Shown: positions 19,023-28,456, numbered from the stretch's first letter. The stretch is 64,000 bases of DNA from Nesterenkonia xinjiangensis (GCF_013410745.1 NZ_JACCFY010000001.1:2976001-3040000); one strand, 5' to 3'. A program made the numbers and translations. Notes: generated by a model not told the origin, from the letters alone.

Positions 19023-22000
19023 CCACGACTGGCGATTTCGTCCACCTGCACAACCACACCGAGTACTCGATGCTCGACGGCGCGGCGAAGATCGACGAGC
19101 TCTTCGAGCAGACCCAGCGCCTGGGCATGCCGGCGGTGGCCACCACCGACCACGGCTTCCTCTTCGGTGCCTATGAGTTCTGGAAGACGGCGCAGAAGTA
19201 CGACGTCAAGCCGGTGATCGGGCTGGAGGCGTATCTGACCCCGGGCACCCATCGCACGGAGCGCCGGCGTGTGAAGTGGGGCGAGGGTGTCGCCGGGGAG
19301 AAAGACGTCTCCGGCGGCGGCGCCTACACGCACATGACGATGTGGGCCGAGGACACCCGCGGCATGCACAACCTCTTCCGCATGGGGTCCCTGGCCTCCA
19401 TCGAGGGCTACTTCTACAAGCCGCGCATGGACCGCGAGGTCCTGGAGACCTATGGCAAGGGGATCATCGCCACGACCGGATGCCCCTCCGGCGAGATCCA
19501 GACGCGCCTGCATCTGGGCCAGTACGAGGAGGCGAAGAAGGCAGCCGGCGAGTTCCAGGACCTCTTCGGCAAGGAGAACTTCTACTGCGAGCTCATGGAC
19601 CACGGCCTGGAGATCGAGCGCAAGGTCAAGGGCGACCTGCTCAAGCTCGCCAAGGAGATGAACCTCCCGCTGCTGGCCACCAACGACCTCCACTACACGC
19701 ATCAGCATGACCACAAGGCCCATGGGGCGCTGCTGTGCGTACAGTCCAACTCCACCCTGGACGACCCGAAGCGCTTCAAGTTCGACTCGGAGGAGTTCTA
19801 CCTGAAGTCCGCCGCGGAGATGCGCGCGCTCTTCCGCGACTTCCCGGAGGCCTGCGACAACACGCTGGCGATCGCGGAGCGCTGCCAGGTGGAGTTCAAC
19901 GAGTCGGCGTCCTACATGCCGCGCTTCCCGGTCCCGGAGGGGGAGACCGAGGAGTCCTGGTTCATCCAGGAGGTCGAGCGGGGGCTGGCCTACCGGTACC
20001 CCTCCGGAGTGCCGGACAAGGTCCGGAAGCAGGCCGAGTACGAGATCGGCGTCATCACGCAGATGGGCTTCCCCGGCTACTTCCTGGTGGTCGCCGACTT
20101 CATCACCTGGGCCAAGGAGAACGGGATCCGCGTGGGGCCCGGGCGAGGTTCCGGAGCGGGCTCCATGGTGGCGTACGCGATGCGCATCACCGACCTGGAC
20201 CCGCTGGAGCACGGGTTGTTCTTCGAACGGTTCCTCAACCCGGACCGCGTGTCGATGCCGGACTTCGACATCGACTTCGACGACCGTCGGCGCAGCGAGG
20301 TCATCGACTACGTGGTGCGCAAATACGGGGATGAGCGTGTCGCGATGATCGTCACCTACGGCACCATCAAGTCCAAGCAGGCGCTGAAGGACTCGGCGCG
20401 CGTGATGGGTGAGCCGTTCTCCACTGGAGATCAGCTCACCAAGAAGATGCCGCCGGACGCGCAGGGCAAGCCCATGCCCCTGTCGCAGATCTACGACGAG
20501 AGCTCCCCCCGGTATTCCGAGGCCGGGGAGATGCGGGACTTCCTGGATTCCGATCCGCGGATGAAGGAGATCTTCGACCTCGCGTCGGGTCTGGAGGGGC
20601 TGAAGCGTCAGTGGGGCGTCCACGCGGCCGGGGTGATCATGTCCTCGGATCCGCTGATCGACATCATCCCGTTGATGAAGCGCGAGCAGGACGGCGCGAT
20701 CATCACCCAGTTCGACTACCCGATCTGTGAGTCGCTGGGCCTGATCAAGATGGACTTCCTGGGTCTGCGCAACCTGACGATCATCTCCGATGCCCTGGAG
20801 AACGTCCAGAAGAACCGAGGCGTGGAGATCGACCTCGAGACCCTGGAGCTGGACGACCGGCCCGCCTATGACCTGCTGGCCAGCGGCAAGACGCTGGGAG
20901 TGTTCCAGCTCGACGGCTCCGGTCTGCAGTCCCTGCTGAAGGCGATGAAGCCGGACAACTTCGAGGACATCTCCGCGACCATCGCTCTCTACCGCCCGGG
21001 TCCGATGGGTGCGAACTCGCACACCAACTACGCGATGCGCAAGAACGGCGGACAAGAGGTCACTCCCATCCACCCGGAGCTCGCGGAGCCGCTGGAGGAG
21101 ATCCTCTCCACGACCTATGGCCTCATCATCTATCAGGAGCAGGTCATGGCCATCGCCCAGAAGGTGGCGGGCTACTCCCTGGGCCAGGCGGACATCCTGC
21201 GGCGCGCGATGGGCAAGAAGAAGAAGTCCGAGCTGGACAAGCAGCAGGTCGGCTTCTTCGGGGGGATGGCGGAGAACGGCTATTCCGAGGAAGCCGCCCA
21301 GGCCCTGTGGGACATCCTGCTGCCCTTCTCCGACTATGCGTTCAACAAGGCCCACTCCGCAGCCTATGGACTGGTCGCCTACTGGACCGCATACCTGAAG
21401 GCCAACTACCCGGCCGAGTACATGGCCGCGCTGCTGACCTCCGTGGGGGAGAACCGCGACAAGCTGGCCCTCTATCTCGCCGAGTGCCGCCGCATGGGCA
21501 TCACCGTCACCCCGCCGAGCGTGAACGAGTCCACTTTGAACTTCACCCCGGTCGGCGATGAGATGATCCGCTTCGGCATGGGCGCGGTGCGCAACGTGGG
21601 CGCCAATGTGGTCGCCGGCCTGGTGGAGGCCAGGGAGGAGCAGGGGAGCTTCCAGTCGTTCTCGGACTTCTTCAAGAAGGTCCCTCAGCAGGTCTGCAAC
21701 AAGCGCACGATCGAGTCGATGATCAAGGCCGGGGCCTTCGACGACATGGGTCAGACCCGACGCGCGCTCGTGCAGGTCCACGAGCAGGCGGTGGATCAGG
21801 CGGTCAAGAAGAAGAAGGACTCGTTGCAGTATGAGACCGACATCTTCGGAGCCATGTCCACCGGGGAGGACGACATGGACGACTTCGACGCCGTCCAGGT
21901 GCCGGACCTGCCCGAGTGGGACAAGAAGGACAAGCTGGCCTTCGAGCGCGACATGCTCGGCCTCTACGTCTCGGATCACCCTCTGCAGGGCCTGGAGCGG

Positions 22001-22564
22001 GTGCTCGCCCAGCATGCCGACCGGTCCATCAGCTCGCTGCTCAGCGAGGACGGCCCGGCAGACGGTGCCTCGGTGACGATCTGCGGGATGATCACCACTC
22101 TGCAGCGGCGCATCGCGAAGTCCTCCGGCAACCCGTACGCGCGGGTGGAGGTCGAGGACCTGGCCGGCTCCATCGAGGTCATGTTCTTCGGCAAGGCCTA
22201 CCAGCCGATCTCCACGGTGCTCGCTGAGGACCTCGTGGTCGCCATCAAGGGGAGGCTGCAGCGGCGCGACGACGGCGCGGTGTCCATCTCGGCTCAGGAG
22301 ATGATCGTGCCGGAGCTCGACGGCGAGGCGGGCAGCGGTCCTGTGGTGCTCACCGTGCCCAGTCAGCGGGCCAGCGAGAAAGTCGTCACTCAGCTGGGGG
22401 AGGTGCTGCGGCGTCACCGCGGAAGCAACGACGTCCATGTGCAGCTGCTCTCCGGGGACAAGGTCGAAGTCATGCGTCTGGGGGCGCACTATCAGGTCAC
22501 GCCGTCGCCATCGCTGTACGGCGATCTGAAGGTGCTCCTGGGCCCGAGCTGCCTCCAGGGCTGA
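19019..22564 (+). CDS. dnaE: DNA polymerase III subunit alpha DnaE (DnaE1 type)
   Basis: Replicative polymerase, 1181 aa from ATG 19019 (GGAGG upstream). Domains in order: PHP (1-280, beginning TTTGDFVHLHNHTEYSMLDG), palm with the catalytic carboxylates PDFDIDFDD (about 415-423), fingers, tandem HhH, and OB fold (about 1018-1100, VTICGMITTLQRRIAKSSG). PHP metal ligands appear intact (HLHNH, TTDHG, GLEAYL, THMTM, TGCPSGE, NDLHYTH), as in the proofreading-competent DnaE1 of M. tuberculosis. The frame is open upstream into the pseudouridine synthase gene, but homology starts here. Confidence 0.97.
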   Translation: MTTTGDFVHLHNHTEYSMLDGAAKIDELFEQTQRLGMPAVATTDHGFLFGAYEFWKTAQKYDVKPVIGLEAYLTPGTHRTERRRVKWGEGVAGEKDVSGGGAYTHMTMWAEDTRGMHNLFRMGSLASIEGYFYKPRMDREVLETYGKGIIATTGCPSGEIQTRLHLGQYEEAKKAAGEFQDLFGKENFYCELMDHGLEIERKVKGDLLKLAKEMNLPLLATNDLHYTHQHDHKAHGALLCVQSNSTLDDPKRFKFDSEEFYLKSAAEMRALFRDFPEACDNTLAIAERCQVEFNESASYMPRFPVPEGETEESWFIQEVERGLAYRYPSGVPDKVRKQAEYEIGVITQMGFPGYFLVVADFITWAKENGIRVGPGRGSGAGSMVAYAMRITDLDPLEHGLFFERFLNPDRVSMPDFDIDFDDRRRSEVIDYVVRKYGDERVAMIVTYGTIKSKQALKDSARVMGEPFSTGDQLTKKMPPDAQGKPMPLSQIYDESSPRYSEAGEMRDFLDSDPRMKEIFDLASGLEGLKRQWGVHAAGVIMSSDPLIDIIPLMKREQDGAIITQFDYPICESLGLIKMDFLGLRNLTIISDALENVQKNRGVEIDLETLELDDRPAYDLLASGKTLGVFQLDGSGLQSLLKAMKPDNFEDISATIALYRPGPMGANSHTNYAMRKNGGQEVTPIHPELAEPLEEILSTTYGLIIYQEQVMAIAQKVAGYSLGQADILRRAMGKKKKSELDKQQVGFFGGMAENGYSEEAAQALWDILLPFSDYAFNKAHSAAYGLVAYWTAYLKANYPAEYMAALLTSVGENRDKLALYLAECRRMGITVTPPSVNESTLNFTPVGDEMIRFGMGAVRNVGANVVAGLVEAREEQGSFQSFSDFFKKVPQQVCNKRTIESMIKAGAFDDMGQTRRALVQVHEQAVDQAVKKKKDSLQYETDIFGAMSTGEDDMDDFDAVQVPDLPEWDKKDKLAFERDMLGLYVSDHPLQGLERVLAQHADRSISSLLSEDGPADGASVTICGMITTLQRRIAKSSGNPYARVEVEDLAGSIEVMFFGKAYQPISTVLAEDLVVAIKGRLQRRDDGAVSISAQEMIVPELDGEAGSGPVVLTVPSQRASEKVVTQLGEVLRRHRGSNDVHVQLLSGDKVEVMRLGAHYQVTPSPSLYGDLKVLLGPSCLQG

Positions 22565-22576
22565 ACCCCGTTCATC

Positions 22577-22631
22577 ACCACAACATCTTGTGGTCCGCAT
22601 TTTGTTGCGGCCCATATGTTGTAGGTAGAAT
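22577..22631 (+). promoter_or_regulatory. nrdR promoter with two NrdR boxes
   Basis: Box 1 is a perfect 18-bp palindrome-like site, ACCACAA-CATC-TTGTGGT (22577-22594). Box 2 is the weaker GGCCCATATGTTGTAG (22609-22624). Aligned 16-mers start 31 bp apart, about three helical turns, as known for tandem NrdR boxes. A promoter TTGTTG (22602-22607), 18 bp, TAGAAT (22626-22631) overlaps box 2. This indicates that nrdR represses itself. Confidence 0.8.
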
Positions 22632-22692
22632 GTTCACGTCACAGCCATTGTGACTCGGCGCTCGATTGTGAGGACGAGAGGAGGGTGCCGAG

Positions 22693-23196
22693 ATGTTCTG
22701 CCCCTATTGTCGGCATGACTCCTCCCGGGTCGTGGACTCACGGACGCTCGAGGACGGATCCGGGATCCGGCGTCGTCGCCAGTGCCCGCAGTGTGCCAAG
22801 CGGTTCACCACGATGGAGACCACCTCGCTGAACGTCATCAAACGTTCCGGGGCGGCCGAGCCCTTCGACAGGTCGAAGGTCATCAACGGTGTGCGCAAGG
22901 CCTGCCAGGGACGGCCCGTCTCCAGCGACGACCTCGCCGTGCTCGCCCAGGAGGTGGAGGAGGCCGTCCGGGCCTCCGGCAACGCCGAGGTCGACGCCAA
23001 TGACGTCGGGCTGGCGATCCTGGGGCCGCTGCGGAAACTCGATGTCGTCGCCTATATGCGCTTCGCCTCCGTCTACCGGGGGTTCGACAACCTCGATGAC
23101 TTCGAGGAGGCCATCGAGGGGCTCCGGCGTGAGGAGCTGCATCCCAGCGGGGGCGACGGCGCCACCGTGGTGCAGCCGCGGTTCGGTTTCCGCTAG
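22693..23196 (+). CDS. nrdR: Transcriptional repressor NrdR
   Basis: Nucleotide-responsive repressor of ribonucleotide reductase genes (167 aa, family about 150-160). The N-terminal zinc ribbon has C3, C6, C31 and C34 (CPYC...CPQC); the ATP-cone follows from [15 protein letters not shown] to about residue 140, with RFASVYRGF at its end. ATG 22693 is preceded by AGGAGG at good spacing. Two sites matching NrdR boxes lie in its own promoter, so autoregulation is likely. The reductase genes themselves are not in this window. It is followed by a long inverted repeat shared with the convergent rpe. Confidence 0.95.
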   Translation: MFCPYCRHDSSRVVDSRTLEDGSGIRRRRQCPQCAKRFTTMETTSLNVIKRSGAAEPFDRSKVINGVRKACQGRPVSSDDLAVLAQEVEEAVRASGNAEVDANDVGLAILGPLRKLDVVAYMRFASVYRGFDNLDDFEEAIEGLRREELHPSGGDGATVVQPRFGFR

Positions 23197-23208
23197 ACTC
23201 TCAGGTGT

Positions 23209-23256
23209 ACCGGCGGTGCTCTCTTCAGGGGAAGGTTGAGAGCGCCGCCGGTTCTT
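23209..23256. terminator. Bidirectional terminator between nrdR and rpe
   Basis: 15-bp stem (23209-23223 with 23238-23252, one G-T wobble) around a 14-nt loop, followed by TCTTCT. It lies between two convergent genes and could end transcription from both sides. Confidence 0.75.
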
Positions 23257-23268
23257 CTGTCCGGCCGG

Positions 23269-23946
23269 TCAGCCGGTGAGCAGGCCGCGGAGGTCTGCGA
23301 TGGCGGCGTCGGGGTCCTCGGCGGAGTAGACGGCCGACCCGGCCACGAAGGTGTCGGCCCCGGCCTCAGCGGCCCGTAGGATCGTCTCCGCGTTGACTCC
23401 GCCGTCGATCTGGATGGCGATCTCGCCGCCGAGGTCGTCCACGGCCCTCCGGGCCCGGCGGATCTTCGGCAGCACGAGATCCAGGAAGGCCTGCCCGCCG
23501 AACCCAGGCTCCACGGTCATCAGCAGGACCATGTCCAGCTCCCCGAGCATGTCGAGGTACTGGTCGATGCCGGTGGCGGGCTTGAGGGCCATTGCGGCCT
23601 TCGTCCCCCGGGCATGCAGCTCTCGGGCCAGACGCACCGGTGCCTTGGCGGCCTCGGCGTGGAAGGTGACCGACTCACAGCCGAGCTCCGCGTACTGCGG
23701 TGCCCACTGGTCGGGGTCCTCGATCATCAGGTGGATGTCCATCGGAAGGTCCGTGGCCTTCCGCAGCGACTCCACCACCGGCAGCCCCATCGTCAGGTTC
23801 GGCACGAAGTGGTTGTCCATGACGTCCACGTGCACCGCGTCGGCGGTGCTGATCCGAGAGAGTTCGCGCGCCAGGTTCGCGAAGTCCGCGTTGAGGATGC
23901 TGGGGTGGATGCAGGGTGTGCGGGGGCTCGGTGTCGAAGTGTTCAC
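23269..23946 (-). CDS. rpe: Ribulose-phosphate 3-epimerase
   Basis: TIM-barrel enzyme interconverting D-ribulose 5-phosphate and D-xylulose 5-phosphate (225 aa). Metal and catalytic signatures are in order: [47 protein letters not shown] and IDGGVN, with the phosphate loop GSAVYSAED. It starts at GTG 23946, 16 bp after the rsmB stop, in the same direction. A TAGGAT box six bases before the GTG predicts an independent leaderless transcript besides any read-through from rsmB. No Shine-Dalgarno is visible. Confidence 0.95.
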   Translation of the reverse strand: MNTSTPSPRTPCIHPSILNADFANLARELSRISTADAVHVDVMDNHFVPNLTMGLPVVESLRKATDLPMDIHLMIEDPDQWAPQYAELGCESVTFHAEAAKAPVRLARELHARGTKAAMALKPATGIDQYLDMLGELDMVLLMTVEPGFGGQAFLDLVLPKIRRARRAVDDLGGEIAIQIDGGVNAETILRAAEAGADTFVAGSAVYSAEDPDAAIADLRGLLTG

Positions 23947-23958
23947 AGATCGATCCTA
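23947..23958 (-). promoter_or_regulatory. Predicted leaderless promoter of rpe
   Basis: On the minus strand TAGGAT (23958 to 23953) is followed by 6 nt and GTG 23946. Transcription would start at or next to the start codon. No clear -35. Confidence 0.5.
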
Positions 23959-23962
23959 TGCC

Positions 23963-25636
23963 TCAGGCGTCCTCGGCGGGGCGGTGGAGGAGGGCGAAGA
24001 ACATCGCGTCGGTGCCGTGGACGTGCGGCCACAGCTGGACCATGCGACCGGCGGTCCCGCCAGTCCCGTCGTCAGCCCCCTGAGGGGCCGGGGTGAGCAG
24101 CTGCGCCGCCTCCGGCGTCCCGGTGCCGCGCATCGCGTCGTGGACGTCGAGCAGGCGCAGATCGGGGCGACGTCGCAGTAGGTCCTCGACCTGCACCACC
24201 GATTCCGCCATATGCGGCGAGCAGGTCGCGTAGCCCAGCAGCCCGCCGGGCGCGAGGGCCTCGGCGGCGGCGTCGAGCAGCTCCTCCTGCAGCACGGTCA
24301 GCTCGGCCAGGTCTGAGGGGCTGCGCCGCCAGCGGGCCTCCGGACGACGGCGCAGCGCACCCAGTCCGGTGCATGGCGCGTCCACCAGGATCCGGTCGAA
24401 CCCGCCGCGCGCGGCGATGCGCCCGCGCACCTCCGGGTCCTTCGCGATCCCGCGGCCGTCACCTTCGCGGACCTGCCACGCCGAGTCGCTCACGGGGGAG
24501 AGCGCGCGGCGCACGAGCTCAGCGCGGTGTGCGGCCGGCTCGTTGGCGAGCAGGACGGCCCCCTGCTGGGCGGCCAGTGCCGCCAGCAGCGCCGCCTTTC
24601 CTCCCGGGCCCGCACACAGGTCCAGCCAGTGCTCCCCGGCGGCGTCGGGCTCCCGAGCTTCTGGGGCACGGGCGGCGGCCAGCGCACGGGCGATCCACTG
24701 GGAACCGATGTCCTGGACACGCAGCTCACCCTCACGCACACCGGGGAGGCGCCCCACGTCGCCGCCGCGGAACACGGCGGCACCGTCGAGGAGCGTGCTG
24801 CGTTCGGCGCCGGCCTCCACCGCAGAGGTGAGCCGGTCCTCTCCGGCACCTGGGAGATCCACCAGATGCACCTCCGGGGCGGCATTGTCGGCGGCCAGCA
24901 GTTCGGGCAGCTCCTCGCTCCGGTCGGCCAGGCGCAGCGCCTGCTTCAGGGAACGGACCACCCAGGCGGGATGGGCGTGGCGCAGGCCGAGCTCCTCATC
25001 GGAGCCGGCGGTGAGGCCCCGCTCCCGGATCAGCTGCGCGAGCCAGGCGTCGCGGTCCTGGGCGCTGATCCGACGCAGCACGGCGTTGACGAACCCTCCC
25101 GGGCCGGCACCGATCTCTCCACGCACGAGGGCCACGGTCTCCGAGACCGCGGCGTGGGCGTCCACGCGCATGCCGAGGAGCTGATGGGCTCCGAGGCGCA
25201 GCGCGTCGAGGACCGGGGCGTCGAGATCCTTCAGGGGGCGGTCCACGCAGGCGGCGATGATCGCGTCGTAGGTGCCCTGGCCGCGCAGCGCGCCATAGGC
25301 GAGCTCGGTGGCGAAGCCGGCGTCTCGGCGATCCAGCCGTGCACGGCGGATCTCCGCGGGCAGGGTGAGGTTGGCATAGGCGTCGTCGCGGCTCACGGCA
25401 CGCAGCACCCGCCAGGCGGTGCGCCGGGCCGCATCGGCTTCGCGCCGACGGCGGCTCGGGGCCTCCGCACTGCGATTCCGTGCCCGCGAGCCGTCTGCCC
25501 CGCCGCGGTGCCGCTGTCGACCGGCGGCGTCCCGGCGGTCGGCGCCCCCGCTCGGGGGGTCTGTCGGGTTCCGGCCCTCGCCTGTGCCCCCGCTGTGGCG
25601 TCGCGGGCCGCCTCGTGCGGGTCGCTGGTCGCTCAT
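23963..25636 (-). CDS. rsmB: 16S rRNA m5C967 methyltransferase RsmB-like
   Basis: SAM-dependent RNA cytosine-C5 methyltransferase of the Sun/Fmu family (557 aa). An Arg/Gly-rich disordered extension (about 1-70) precedes a NusB-like RNA-binding domain (about 70-220) and the methyltransferase domain with SAM loop LDLCAGPGGKAALLAALA, motif IV DAPCTGLGALRRRPEARWR and the catalytic cysteine in GYATCSPHMAES. The ATG overlaps the fmt stop as ATGA, so def, fmt and rsmB are probably one transcription unit. The exact target base is inferred from family membership. Confidence 0.92.
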   Translation of the reverse strand: MSDQRPARGGPRRHSGGTGEGRNPTDPPSGGADRRDAAGRQRHRGGADGSRARNRSAEAPSRRRREADAARRTAWRVLRAVSRDDAYANLTLPAEIRRARLDRRDAGFATELAYGALRGQGTYDAIIAACVDRPLKDLDAPVLDALRLGAHQLLGMRVDAHAAVSETVALVRGEIGAGPGGFVNAVLRRISAQDRDAWLAQLIRERGLTAGSDEELGLRHAHPAWVVRSLKQALRLADRSEELPELLAADNAAPEVHLVDLPGAGEDRLTSAVEAGAERSTLLDGAAVFRGGDVGRLPGVREGELRVQDIGSQWIARALAAARAPEAREPDAAGEHWLDLCAGPGGKAALLAALAAQQGAVLLANEPAAHRAELVRRALSPVSDSAWQVREGDGRGIAKDPEVRGRIAARGGFDRILVDAPCTGLGALRRRPEARWRRSPSDLAELTVLQEELLDAAAEALAPGGLLGYATCSPHMAESVVQVEDLLRRRPDLRLLDVHDAMRGTGTPEAAQLLTPAPQGADDGTGGTAGRMVQLWPHVHGTDAMFFALLHRPAEDA

Positions 25637-26706
25637 GCCTGATCCTCCTCGTCGTGGCCGCCCAGCACGACGCGGCCGCGCAGGCCGCGCAGCCAGTCGG
25701 CGGCGCTGATCATCCGTTTGCCGGCCGGCTGCACCGCGCTGAGCACGACGCCGCCCTCGGCGGTGCGCAGGACGACCACATCGTGGGCAGCGGCGCGGTC
25801 CGTGGGAGCCCGGGCGACGTCGCCGGGCACGGCGCGGGACAGCGGCTCCGGCAGCTCGGCCTCGTAGACCCGGGCGGGTCCCAGCTTGATCCGCTGCTCG
25901 CCGTGCAGGGTCCAGGCGCCAGGTTCGGGGATGGTGGCGTTGATCCGACCCGCCACGGCCTCGGCCTCCTGCCGCGGGTCGATGAAGGCGTCCTCACGAC
26001 CGAGCTTGCCGGCGAAGGTGGGCTCGCCACGCTGGGGCACCGGCACGGAGGTGCCCTGCAGCAGCTCGGGCAGCAGCGCGGTCAGCAGGGTCGAACCCAG
26101 CCGAGTGAGGTCCTGCAGGACCGCCCCGGCGCTGGCCTCGGGGGAGAGCGGAACCTCGCACACGGCGTGGATCGGGCCGGTGTCCATCCCCGTCTCGAGC
26201 TGGAAGACGGTGGCCGCAGCGGTGGCGTCGCCCGCCAGGATCGCGTGCTGCACCGGGGCGGCCCCGCGATGGCGGGGCAGGGCGGAGTAGTGCAGATTGA
26301 CCCAGCCATGCGGCAGCGCCTCCAGCGCGGTCCGCGGAAGCAGCGCCCCGTAGGCCACGACGACACCGAGGTCGACGTCCCAGGCGGTGATCGCCGCCAG
26401 AGTCTGCTGATCGATCCGGTCGGCCTTGACCACCGGCAGCCCCAGCTCGTCGGCGGCCTGGGCCACCGGGGAGGGGGTGAGACGCCGTCTGCGCCCCACC
26501 GGGGCATCGGGGCGTGTGAGGACACCGGCGACGGCGACACCGTCGGCGATCAGCGTGTGGAGGCAGTCTGCGGCGATCTGCGGGGTGCCGGCGAAGAGCA
26601 CCCGGCCCTCCCGCGGGCCGGTGATCAGCTGGTCCCGTGTGACGGCGGCATGGGCCTCATGGAGTTCGTCGAGGGTGAAGGTGCGGGGGCTCGGAGCAGC
26701 GGTCAT
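25633..26706 (-). CDS. fmt: Methionyl-tRNA formyltransferase
   Basis: Formylates initiator Met-tRNA using 10-formyl-THF (357 aa; family about 310, with about 35 extra N-terminal residues). Key motifs: VLFAGTPQIAADCL near the start of the domain, the catalytic Asn/His pair in VNLHYSALPRHRGAAPVQHAIL, and METGMDTGPI-type stretch QLETGMDTGPIHAV. The C-terminal OB-like domain is complete. I chose ATG 26706 because GAGAGGA lies just upstream; ATG 26724 overlapping the def stop (ATGA) is equally possible and adds six residues. Confidence 0.93.
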   Translation of the reverse strand: MTAAPSPRTFTLDELHEAHAAVTRDQLITGPREGRVLFAGTPQIAADCLHTLIADGVAVAGVLTRPDAPVGRRRRLTPSPVAQAADELGLPVVKADRIDQQTLAAITAWDVDLGVVVAYGALLPRTALEALPHGWVNLHYSALPRHRGAAPVQHAILAGDATAAATVFQLETGMDTGPIHAVCEVPLSPEASAGAVLQDLTRLGSTLLTALLPELLQGTSVPVPQRGEPTFAGKLGREDAFIDPRQEAEAVAGRINATIPEPGAWTLHGEQRIKLGPARVYEAELPEPLSRAVPGDVARAPTDRAAAHDVVVLRTAEGGVVLSAVQPAGKRMISAADWLRGLRGRVVLGGHDEEDQA

Positions 26707-26720
26707 GGTGTCCTCTCGCG

Positions 26721-27329
26721 TCATCGACGGGGTCCGCTGTGCGGCGCGGCGGGCGGCGCGGCGAAGAAGCTGCTGCCGGCGCCGACTCCGGTCGGAGGTG
26801 ACGGTGCGGCGGTCTCGCGAAGTGTGCGCATGGCCCGGCGTCGGTCCTCGCCGGTGAGCCGATCGATGAACAGCCGGCCGTCCAGGTGGTCTGTCTCGTG
26901 CTGGAAGCAGGCCGCCAGCAGACCCTCGGCCGCGATCCGAAGTGCAGCGCCGTCCGGGGCGGTGCCGGTGAGCACCACCCGCTGAGCGCGGTCCACCGGC
27001 GAGTAGACGCCGCCCACCGAGAGGCATCCCTCGCGCAGCAGGTTCTCCTCCTCGGCGGGGTGGTCCGCGTCGCGCGGGGTGGGGCCGATCGGCCCCACCG
27101 AGACGAGCTCAGGGTTGATCACGGCGCCTCGCGAACCCATTGCGTCATAGGTGAAGATCCGCAGCCCTACGCCGATCTGCGGGGCGGCCAGGCCGATGCC
27201 CCCGGCTGCGTCCATGGTCTCGTACATGGCGGTGACGAGCTCGGAGATGCGTGCGTCGAGCGCGCCTACGGGCGCGGCGGGGGTGCGCAGGACGGGATCG
27301 CCGAGCTTGCGGAGCGGGAGAACAGCCAT
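26721..27329 (-). CDS. def: Peptide deformylase
   Basis: Metalloenzyme removing the N-formyl group from new proteins (202 aa). The three family motifs are present: GGIGLAAPQIG, EGCLS and QHETDHLDGRLF; the Cys and two His of motifs 2 and 3 bind the metal. A Pro/Ser/Ala-rich tail of about 25 residues follows the domain. def and fmt act on opposite ends of the same formylation cycle and are separated by only about 15 bp. A TAGGAT box seven bases before ATG 27329 suggests a leaderless start for the operon. Confidence 0.95.
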   Translation of the reverse strand: MAVLPLRKLGDPVLRTPAAPVGALDARISELVTAMYETMDAAGGIGLAAPQIGVGLRIFTYDAMGSRGAVINPELVSVGPIGPTPRDADHPAEEENLLREGCLSVGGVYSPVDRAQRVVLTGTAPDGAALRIAAEGLLAACFQHETDHLDGRLFIDRLTGEDRRRAMRTLRETAAPSPPTGVGAGSSFFAAPPAAPHSGPRR

Positions 27330-27342
27330 GGAGACGATCCTA
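27330..27342 (-). promoter_or_regulatory. Predicted leaderless promoter of def-fmt-rsmB
   Basis: Minus-strand TAGGAT (27342 to 27337), 7-nt spacer, ATG 27329. It lies in the 40-bp gap after the nuclease-like gene. Same layout as rpe, yggS, hisE and ilvD. Confidence 0.5.
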
Positions 27343-27369
27343 CTGCCGGGACATGCGGTGGCCCCGGGC

Positions 27370-28302
27370 TCACACCCTCGGTGTGACAGGTGGCACAGCG
27401 TCGGTGGGGGATCCGGCGCCGGCCGGTGCCGGGGCGCCGACGGCCGCCCGTGCAGCCGCGGGGGCCGGGGGAGGAGGCAGGGGCCGCAGCGCGGGCCCGG
27501 CCTCGGCAGTGCGTCGGGTGTGCTCCCAGACCTGTCGCAGCGCCCAGAACTTGTGCCAGTGGGGCTTCAGCGCGTCAGGCGAGGCCTGGACGGGGACCAC
27601 CTCGGCCTCGGAGATCGCCACCGCCATGAGCAGAGACTCCTTCCCGTGGGTCCAGGGCTCCCAGATGCCGGCCTGCGCATCGACGAGGCGTTCCTCGGCC
27701 TGCATCCCGGCCACCAGCTGCATGACCACCGACTCATTGAGCGGCTTCGCCCGTCCGCGCCGGTCAAGCCCTTTCGTCTTGAAGTCGATGACGCAGGTGC
27801 GGCCGGCGATCTCGGCGACCAGGTCCAGGGTGCCGGCGTAGCCCACGGCATGGTTCCAGACCGTGATCTCAGCGGCGATCGGGCGCACGTCATAGAGCTG
27901 CCACCACTCGTCGAACCGGTCGGCGAAGGCGGACTCCCCGTGCTCTGTCAGCACTGCGCGGGCCGACTCGGCCTCGTGGGCACCTCCCAGGGAGCGCAGC
28001 GCCACCTGCTCCGCATAGTGGTGGACCCGGTCTCCGCGGCGGGCGGCGGCGTCCCGGAAACGTTCGGCGGCGGAGGAGGCATGTCGCGCCAGGGTCTTCA
28101 GCTGGGAGGCGGAGCCGACCGCCCCCGTCAGCCGGTCGTCCTGGACGAGCTCTGTGGTGGCCAGGTGTCCGGCCCAGCCGGTGAGGTCCTTGGGTTCCTG
28201 GCCGATCACCGTGGTGATGGAGGGGACCTCGGGGGCGGAGGTGAGCGAGCGGGAGTACATCCGGCCGAACTCTGTGGCATGGGCGAGGGTGGGCTGTGTC
28301 AT
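27370..28302 (-). CDS. PD-(D/E)XK (RecB/Cas4-like) nuclease-superfamily protein, function unknown
   Basis: 310 aa from ATG 28302. The mid-region shows the nuclease core: E145 (AAEITVWNH), D160 in GYAGTLDLV, then D173-F-K175 in VIDFKTKG, and a downstream Gln (VVMQLVAGM, Q195) as in RecB/Cas4-type members. The last 45 residues are Pro/Ala-rich. The frame is open upstream to 28446 with no homology-like sequence. It stands alone, 40 bp before def and in the same direction; no CRISPR or recombination gene is near. It may act on DNA, but no substrate can be named. Confidence 0.75.
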   Translation of the reverse strand: MTQPTLAHATEFGRMYSRSLTSAPEVPSITTVIGQEPKDLTGWAGHLATTELVQDDRLTGAVGSASQLKTLARHASSAAERFRDAAARRGDRVHHYAEQVALRSLGGAHEAESARAVLTEHGESAFADRFDEWWQLYDVRPIAAEITVWNHAVGYAGTLDLVAEIAGRTCVIDFKTKGLDRRGRAKPLNESVVMQLVAGMQAEERLVDAQAGIWEPWTHGKESLLMAVAISEAEVVPVQASPDALKPHWHKFWALRQVWEHTRRTAEAGPALRPLPPPPAPAAARAAVGAPAPAGAGSPTDAVPPVTPRV

Positions 28303-28456
28303 CACGGCCCAGTCTGCCACGCGCCTCTGATGCGCAGCGGGGCCGCGGCGTCGTGTCCGAACCGATCCAGGACGGTCTGAGCTGCTCCGGATCCTTGGAA
28401 GGACGGGGATTCGCCAGGTCACAGCGCCGAGTGTGACGGCGGACACGCCACGCCGA

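Noticed and set aside
18980-22615. Very long antisense open frame (about 1211 codons) opposite dnaE, and a similar one of 791 codons opposite gltB (46225-48600)
   Set aside because: Shadow frames of GC-rich genes: third-position GC bias leaves the opposite strand open. The translations are Arg/Gly/His/Leu-rich with no recognisable domain.
27370-28302. PD-(D/E)XK protein as a CRISPR Cas4
   Set aside because: No cas genes or repeats nearby, and the four-cysteine iron-sulfur motif of Cas4 is absent.
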